Origin: Orobanche coerulescens
Taxonomy: Eukaryota > Streptophyta > Magnoliopsida > Lamiales > Orobanchaceae
Length of the DNA stretch: 64,000 nt
Reading direction: 5' to 3'
NCBI GenBank assembly: GCA_033398695.1
Contig: CM065812.1
Span: forward strand, 134,980,858 to 135,044,857
A model generated the notes under the pieces. It searched no databases. It was not told the DNA's origin and worked only from the letters and a program-made list of their open reading frames with translations. Numbering within the stretch: the stretch's first letter is position 1; each line of letters starts with the position of its first letter. Below are positions 57,608-64,000 of the stretch, one piece after another. Position numbers and translations under genes: made by a program.

Positions 57608-57831
57608 CACACACATCACACTATGAAATAACAATGATGGTAAACACCGCACGATTCTCCAACTAGATTGATGATGAATGACGATTGAAACACGATACAA
57701 TTACTCTGAACGATGAATACAAAGATTGAATATGAGTGACAAATGATCATTAATGAGTGAAAAATACTGAGTGACAATTACTGAATGATAAATACTGAAT
57801 GATAATGACTAAATTACAACCGGGTATTACA

Positions 57832-57850
57832 TACACCCCCCCTTAAAAGA
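57832..57850 (-). other. Polypurine tract of E
   Basis: The reverse strand reads TTTTAAGGGGGGGTGTA directly before TGTAATACCC. Confidence 0.8.
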
Positions 57851-57859
57851 GTTTTGTCC

Positions 57860-59032
57860 CCGAAACCAAGGGTGAAACAACTCGGGATAACTCTCCCGCA
57901 TACTATCCTCGGTTTCCCAAGTAGCCTCTTCGACTCCGTGTCTTGACCACTGAATTTTAACCAAAGGAATCGTCTTATTCCTCAACTGTTTGATTCACCA
58001 TTCTAAAACTCGTATAGGACGCTCCTCATATGAATGATCATCGGCGATTTCGTCGAACTGAAGTATGTGACTCGGGTCGGTAACATACTTCCGCAACTAA
58101 GAGACGTGAAACACATTATGAATTCGGCTCAACGCCGGAGGTAAGGCCAATCGATAAGCTAGCTCGCCTACTCGATCCAAAATCTCAAACGATCCAATGA
58201 ATCTCGGACTCAACTTTCCCCTCTTCCCAAAACGGAAAATACCACGACTCGGGGATACCTTGACAAAAACATGGTCACTCGTCTCGAACTCTAATGGTCG
58301 ACGATGATTATCTGCATATGATTTCTGTCGACTCTGAGCCGTCAACAAGCGACTCCTGATCAAACCTACCTTCTCACGGGCGGCTATAAGCATATCGGGC
58401 TCGGTGCCGATTGATTCGGATAGGTCATCCCAACACAAAGGAGATCGACAATGACAACCGTACAAGGCCTCGTAAGGTGCCATATTAATCAAAGAATGCC
58501 AACTATTATTGTACATGAACTCGATCAACGGTAGTTGGGCTTCCCAATCATCTTTCCAATCGAGGACACATGCCCTCAACATGTCCTCCAAAGTCTGAAT
58601 AGTCCTCTCTGATTGTCCGTCGGACTGAGGATGAAAAGCTGTACTAAGGTTAAGCTGAGTTCCCATAGCATGATGAACTGATTTCCAAAAATGAGACACG
58701 AATCGTCCGTCACGATCGGAAACGATACTTTTAGGAGTACCGTGCAATCTCACTATTTCTTTGATAAACAACTGGGCAAGTCTCTCGGGACCCCACGTAT
58801 CCTTAATCTCAAGGAAATGAGCTGATTTAGTTAAGCGGTCCACAATCACCCAGATTGTATTCATGCCACGACGACTCGTCGGCAAACTCGTGATGAAGTC
58901 CATAGAAATATCTTCCCACATCCATTCTGGAATAGGGAGCGGTTTCAGCATACCCGCCGGTCGCTGATGTTCTATCTTGACTTGCTGGCAGGTTAAGCAT
59001 CTCGAAACAAATTCCGCGACTTCTCGCTTCAT
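57860..59032 (-). pseudogene. pol: E integrase and chromodomain
   Basis: CLTCQQVKIEHQRPAG (zinc region end), VDRLTKSAHFLEIKDTWG, SDRDGRFVSHFWKSVHH and HPQSDGQSERTIQTLEDM form the DDE core; FGKRGKLSPRFIGSFEI follows. A TAG after NVFHVS (58097) replaces Gln before the chromodomain. The chromodomain is still readable to about 57870, with HGVEEATWETEDS on the reverse strand. The chromodomain is thought to direct insertion to heterochromatin. Confidence 0.9.
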
Positions 59033-59038
59033 ATTACT

Positions 59039-59734
59039 TCACCAATAATTTTGTTTCAAGTCTTTATACATCTTGCTAGACCCCGGGTGAACGGAATAAT
59101 GGGTAGCATGAGCTTCTCTCAAAATCGAGTTTTTCAACTCGTCATTCGCCGGTACGCACAACCGATTCTTAAAACGCAAAAGTCTATCCTCGTGGACCAC
59201 AAACCCGGGGGCTTTCCCCTGAGTCACATCCTCTCGAATGCATAACAAAAATGGGTCCGAACCCTGATTCTCCCTGATCGCCTCCTCAAGTGGCGATGAA
59301 ATCTCCAAAGTAAAAAGTTGCCCTTGTACTCGCTGTAACCAGACCTCAATCTTGGGTCTCAGAAATTCCTGCTGAAGTTCCTTCTGAACTGTTAATTGAG
59401 CAAGCATCTGCTCCTGAACGGACTTACGACTCAAGGCGTCGGTGACAACGTTCGCTTTGCCCGGGTGGTAAAGGATCTTGATATCATAATCTTTGATTAG
59501 TTCCAACCACCGTCTCTGTCGCATATTTAACTCTTTCCGAGTGAATATATACTTTAAACTCTTATGATCGGTGAATATCTGACAGGTAACGCCATAAAGA
59601 TAATGATGCCAAATCTTCAATGCAAAAACCACGGCTGCTAACTCCAGGTCGTGGGTCGGATAATTAACCTCGTAAGGTCTCAATTGCCGTGAAGCATAAG
59701 AAAAATGACTTTCCCGTTCTGCATTAGTACACAT
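59039..59734 (-). pseudogene. pol: E RNase H to integrase N-terminus
   Basis: [40 protein letters not shown] and [16 protein letters not shown] are RNase H and connection sequences. [20 protein letters not shown] is the integrase zinc region. A TGA after NYW (Trp codon TGG to TGA) separates it from the next segment. A one-base shift near 59700 separates it from RT. Confidence 0.9.
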
Positions 59735-60690
59735 CCGAGACCCTGTCCGGACGCATCACTATAGACCACAAATCCTTCCGTCCCTTGCGGTAAAGAAAGG
59801 ATAGGTGCTGAAATTAATCGGCTCTTGAGTTCCTCAAAACTCTGTTGACACGCGTTGGACCACGTATTTTCTTTCCGTAAAAGGTTCGTCATGGGTTGAG
59901 CAATTTTAGAAAATCCATCCACAAATCGTCGATAATAACCCGCTAGTCCGAGGAAACTTCGGATTTCCTTAACATTTTTCGGAGGTAGCCAATCTCGAAT
60001 AGACTCCGTCTTCTGAGGATCAACACGCACTCCATCTGATGAAATTACATGCCCGAGAAAAGTCACTTCGGACATCCAGAACTCACACTTGGAAAACTTT
60101 CTATAAAGTTGCTCTCGTCTTAACACGTCGAGAACCTGATGAAGATAAACCTCGTGTTCCTCTCGATCACGAGAATAAATCAAAATGTCATCGATGAAGA
60201 CAACAACAGACTGATCCAAAAAGTCGATGAAAACCCGATTCATTAACTCCATGAATACTGCAGGTGCATTAGTTAGCCCGAACGGCATAACTACGAACTC
60301 ATAATGACCATAGCGTGTTCGAAACGTCGTCCTTGCGATATCCGACTCTCGAATCTGCAACTGATGATATCCAGATCTTAAGTCGATCTTGGAAAATACT
60401 AAAGCTCCCTGAAGTTGATCCAAAAGATCATCGATACAGGGTAAAGGATACTTATTCTTGATCGTCACCCAGTTCAATTCCCGGTAATCAATACACAAGC
60501 GGAATGAACCATCCTTCTTCTTGACAAACAACACTGGTGCTCCCCACGGGAACGCACTCGGACGGATATAACCTTTCTCGAACAACTCCTCAAGTTGGTT
60601 CTTTAATTCCTGCATTTCGGTCGGGGCCATCTGGTACGGCGCCTTCGATATCGGGGACATACCGGGCTCCAACTCAATCGTGAATTCCAC
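59680..60690 (-). pseudogene. pol: E reverse transcriptase and RNase H start
   Basis: [60 protein letters not shown] and the intact active site [34 protein letters not shown] (connection) and [20 protein letters not shown] (RNase H) follow. Upstream, PGLPP is followed by TAG (60697) where family members have a coding codon. Confidence 0.95.
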
Positions 60691-60696
60691 ATCTCT

Positions 60697-61569
60697 CTAT
60701 GGAGGCAAACCAGGTACCTCGTCTGGAAAAACATCAGCATATTCCCTCACTACCGAAATATCCGTCAACATTACTGATGATTTCTCGGTTTTGGTCATAT
60801 AGCACCAATAACCAACACACCCCTGACTGAGTAATTTCACTGCTTTCATCAAGTTAATGACCTTACCAGAACAGCCGGGATTACCTCCCTGAAAAACACA
60901 TTCAACCCCATCATCTGAAATGATAGTGACCATATGATTACGGACACTAATGATGGCATCGTGACGATCCATCCAATCAATACCCAAAATGACGTCGTCT
61001 CTCGGTAAATCTACCACGATTAGGTCTTCTAGCCATACACGGCCATGAAGCTGAATCGGACAATTCTGAATCTCGTGATTTTCGATAATTCGTCTACCAT
61101 CAGGTAGACCAATGACATAAGGCTCACAACTAGTAGCACTACCCAGACGTAGTCTACTCAAGCATGACTCGGAAATGAATGAATGCGATGAACCAGTATC
61201 AACAAGGGTACATACAGGTTGAGATAGAATATCGAGTGTACCTGAGATCATCCGGGCCTCTGGGTCGTCGGTCTTCTTTATCTCATAAATTCGGGGCTTG
61301 CCGGCCCCCGAACTGGATGCTCCCATCTGATAACTCTTGGCTCCGCCTTTATTAGCTCCTGTCGTCTTGAACGATGCTGATTGAGGGGCCTGATTCTGCA
61401 CCGCTGAATGTCCTGGGGCCTGAGATGATGCAGGAGTAGGCATAGAGTCCCTTCGGCAAAAACGGGCCCTATGCCCAGCAATCCCACAGTTGTGGCACGT
61501 GACAGTCTGTTTCGGACACTTGGTGCTGAAATGACCCTGTTCTTCGCAGTTGAAACAGGTGATGGCCAA
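60697..61569 (-). pseudogene. E Gag zinc knuckles and protease
   Basis: Two CCHC knuckles, CFNCEEQGHFSTKC and CHNCGIAGHRARFC, then a Ser/Ala-rich linker. Protease has CTLVDTGSSHSFIS (D-T-G intact) and VILGIDWMDRHDAIISV. Part of the same polyprotein as gag; two TGA codons lie between (61570-61620). Confidence 0.9.
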
Positions 61570-61617
61570 ACTGGCCGTTCATGACTGAGATTCTACAGGT
61601 CTAGACGCCATGGGAGG

Positions 61618-62583
61618 TCACTCAGAAAAAGTAGAGCCTGCACGTGGTTTCTTGAAAATGGCCTGACTGTCGTCAGACTGATTACGGTTCTTAGACTTCT
61701 TGCCAGCAGATGAAGGTTGTTGCTTAGCAATTTCCTTAGCAGTAAGCTCGTAAGTGAGAGCTTTCTCGATGAATTCGGCCAGAGTGGTACAATTATGATT
61801 AAGCAACTGTAGTCGCATACGAGGTTTCAGCCTCTTGCTGAAATACTTGATCTTGTCCGCCTCAGAGCGAATGATAGATGAGGCGAACGGAAGAAGTTCC
61901 TGAAATTTTTCAGCGATGGCAAGAACATCATCATCCGCTGAGAGGTCGGGAGTGAGTAATTCCGACAACTTAGCCTCCCTGAGTGGGGCTGGATAATACC
62001 TCTCCATCATGAGAGTTTTGAACTGATCCCAAGTACATGATCCGTCGGTGGGCTTCAACGATAACCACCATGAATGAGCGCTCTTACCAAGATAGTAGGC
62101 CGCAACTGAAACTTTATGCCCTTCAGGGCAATCCACCATAGCAAATAACTTCTCGAAATGCTCAAGCCAATGAACAATATCCGCCGGCTCAGATGAGCCC
62201 TTGAAAGTAGGTGGTCGCTGGCGAGAGATATCGCCAATGATACTGCTTACACCCCTCTCTTGCCTCTGAGGTGGCGGTGGAGGAGCCTGCTGATTCTGAG
62301 TAGTTGAGTTATGCATTGTCTCCATTAGTTGAGCCATCTGAGTCATTTGGGCCATCATGCCCTGCATAAAAGCGAGTGGGTCAACCCGAACACCCTCTGA
62401 CTGAGCTGTGTCCCGGGTACGACTCCCCGATAGTGAATGATCACGCCCAGGTGAATGAGTGGCAGCATCACTGCTTGATGAGTTAGCATTGTTCCTGGCA
62501 TTCGCACGTGTATTCATACGAGTTCTCGGGTTTCGGCCTGCACCACGGCCTCTTCCCCCACGTCCTCTGCCAGCTCTTTCCAT
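61618..62583 (-). pseudogene. gag: E gag
   Basis: The start is set at 62583 (MERAGRGRGGRGRGAGRN), an arginine-glycine-rich N-terminus like that of B, rather than the in-frame ATG 18 bases upstream, because CAG-T-ATG suggests a splice acceptor right before it. The core reads RQRPPTFKGSSEPADIVHWL, SAHSWWLSLKPTDGSCTWDQ and RYYPAPLREAKLSEL, the retrotransposon Gag domain. A lysine-rich tail ends at TGA 61618. Confidence 0.9.
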
Positions 62584-62584
62584 A

Positions 62585-62937
62585 CTGAAGTGGAAAGTCA
62601 TATGATAATTATATTTCCCGCATGGATATCACGTTATGATTATGTCATGAGATGATGAAAATGAGCATACGCGCTCTAGCATAGTGATTACATGAATGAT
62701 TGACTGAGGTGACATGATTATCTGGTGAAATTCTTGAAATGATTATCTTGAACAAGTTAACAAGATTAATGATATGATCTTCCAGATCAAAAACTGAGTA
62801 ATGAAATGAATTGAGTGATAAATGAGTTAACATGACCGTCCTGGTCAAAATGAAAATGATGATTGAGGATTGTTAACTAATAAATTATGAATGAATGATT
62901 ATTGCCAGAAATTATACCATGGCGCTAGAAATCTTAC
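62585..62937 (-). other. Possible leader intron of E
   Basis: On the reverse strand a donor-like ACT/GTAAGATTTC (62937) and an acceptor-like CACTTCAG (62585) enclose 353 AT-rich bases between primer site and gag. The same CAG-T-ATG junction occurs in B. Inferred only. Confidence 0.4.
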
Positions 62938-63061
62938 AGTTCTTGGTCTGATTGGCTCGGCATTTGCATAGGTCACACGTGACGCGAAAGTCCAATGATA
63001 CTAGTCCGATGACGATGATTTCAAATGAGACATGACTCGGAAGGTAGTATTCAAAATCACG

Positions 63062-63073
63062 CTCCGATACCAA
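63062..63073 (-). other. Primer-binding site of E
   Basis: The reverse strand reads TGGTATCGGAGC four bases inside the right LTR. Confidence 0.9.
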
Positions 63074-63077
63074 CTCT

Positions 63078-64000
63078 GTAACACCCCAAACTAGGCGGAT
63101 ATTACAGTGTCGTGGACACCCGACTGGGACCCACTAGGCGAATGAAAATGAATGAAATACACAGGGCAAATGTAGTACCGAACCACATTACAACAATAAT
63201 TACTCCGATGAGGAGTTTCATACAACACATCCACGACAATACAGAGTACATGTATATTTTATATGGAGATAAAATATACAACACTGAGTGAAATGAGTAT
63301 TCAAACGGAATATCTGCAGCGGAATAAATGAAGGAAACATAAATGACTGAAAAGACTGGGGGCCCCTTCTAGTATCATTGGGACTCCTCGCCGTCAACGT
63401 GCTCTCCCCGTGCTTTCGCCTTGCCATGACCTGAAAAACAATATCCCCCAACGGGGTCAGTAACACAGAACAACAATCCTCAAGAGTTGAATACACAGAA
63501 TCCTGTCGAACATACGCAATCAAACATGCTATATGAATCAACTAACAGTACGGCTCAAAGGAATGGCGCCACACTACGTCTGGGATGGGAATGTGTCCGT
63601 GCACGGGCCACCAACGAGTATCGATCGAATACACGTGTGGTCTTGTACCTAATCAGTCTCACAAAGCAATCGACTCGTGTGCACAGTCCAATGTGAGGCC
63701 AACAACCAACACACGACTTAAATGTGCCCGACATGAAAATCCCACACATACCAACCGACACTCCAGTATGACCCGGAATGCCACAATATAACAAAAGTGA
63801 CATCAAAAATGAATAATGACTCACCAAGATGAAATGATAGTGAAATGAATGACAGCTCAATGAAATGATTGGAACCGTCGTTCCTTGTGACTGAAGTGAT
63901 TAATTGACAATGACAAGTCTTGATACGGTTAATAAAATATGAATGAATTATGATTATGAATGAACAACAATGAAAGGAATGAATATCCTTTTAACTGAGT
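63078..64000 (-). mobile_element. E right LTR (5' LTR), cut by window end
   Basis: TGTAACACCC and onward, closely matching 55435-56350. It includes the small reading frame (63218-63427) and the hairpin/acceptor block. The U3 region with the palindrome array and TATA box lies outside. Confidence 0.95.

Larger units (their letters stand above)
55435..57831 (-). mobile_element. E left LTR (3' LTR)
   Basis: TGTAACACCC...GGGTATTACA, about 2.4 kb. In element order: the AT-rich TCATTCAGTAATT start; palindrome array (57607 down to 57030); TATA box CTATAAATAG (57016-57025); donor-like ATCAAAG/GTAATG (56843); hairpin block GACCCCGTGGGGGG and acceptor-like TTTTTCAG (55789-55815); small reading frame; LTR end. 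Confidence 0.95.
55435..64000 (-). mobile_element. Element E, Tekay-like chromovirus, right LTR incomplete
   Basis: Left LTR, complete interior and the first 923 bases of the right LTR are in the window. The LTRs differ by only a few percent by eye. The protein domains and primer site match B in order. The coding region is broken by a handful of stops and one frameshift. It is the best-preserved element of the window and the youngest in the nest. Confidence 0.95.

Overview
The window looks like nuclear DNA of a plant, probably a eudicot with a large repeat-rich genome; the family cannot be told. Reasons: every long structure is a plant-type LTR retrotransposon. I see Tekay/Del-like chromoviruses (Ty3) with a C-terminal chromodomain, Tat-lineage Ty3 elements with a second RNase H and an antisense gene, and a Sirevirus-like Ty1/copia element. 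I find no host gene, rRNA, tRNA, DNA transposon or CRISPR. I use letters for the elements. '+' or '-' gives the direction of the genomic RNA.

Layout. 1-3579: right part of A (-), a Tekay-like element with non-coding interior and an LTR. 3580-4107: remnant of an E-family LTR. 4108-4313: copia pol scrap. 4314-10221: F (-), a non-autonomous Tekay-like element whose right end is lost at its junction with C. 10222-26963: C (+), a gag-only Sirevirus-like element, broken by solo LTR G (11514-12363, in gag), complete element B (-, 13749-23905, TSD GTAAT, in the 3' LTR), solo LTR D (+, 24447-26943, TSD TCTAA, in the 3' LTR) and K (from 26964). 26964-27027 and 48432-48633: pieces of K, split by H (-, 27028-48431, TSD ATATG). 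H is Tat-like with an antisense, intron-containing gene (28484-31193). H contains L (-, 32232-43546, TSD GTAGT), which has the form LTR-interior-LTR-interior-LTR; each interior carries an intronless copy of a LONELY GUY (LOG) cytokinin-activation gene. 48634-52797: J (+), broken in its reverse transcriptase by I (+, 52798-55147, Tat-like). I is broken by N (55148-55434), and N by E (-, 55435 to beyond the end), a fairly young Tekay-like element. The nest C > K > J > I > N > E is six deep.

How it works together. All coding regions are retroelement gag-pol, all damaged, mostly by stops of the kind made by deamination of methylated cytosine. Two genes are not standard retroelement genes: the antisense gene of H, with its own TATA box, three in-phase introns and poly(A) signal, and the LOG copies in L.

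The most unusual pattern is regulatory. In almost every LTR family here, an array of short CpG-rich near-palindromes sits just upstream of the TATA box: TTAGCGTGCGCTAA types in A, B, C, E and F, TTACGGCCGTAA in D and L, GCGATCGC in G/H/I, TCGGTC-N2-GACCGA in J. Unrelated families share a motif, while two members of one family (D and E) carry different motifs in the same place. All comparisons were made by eye.
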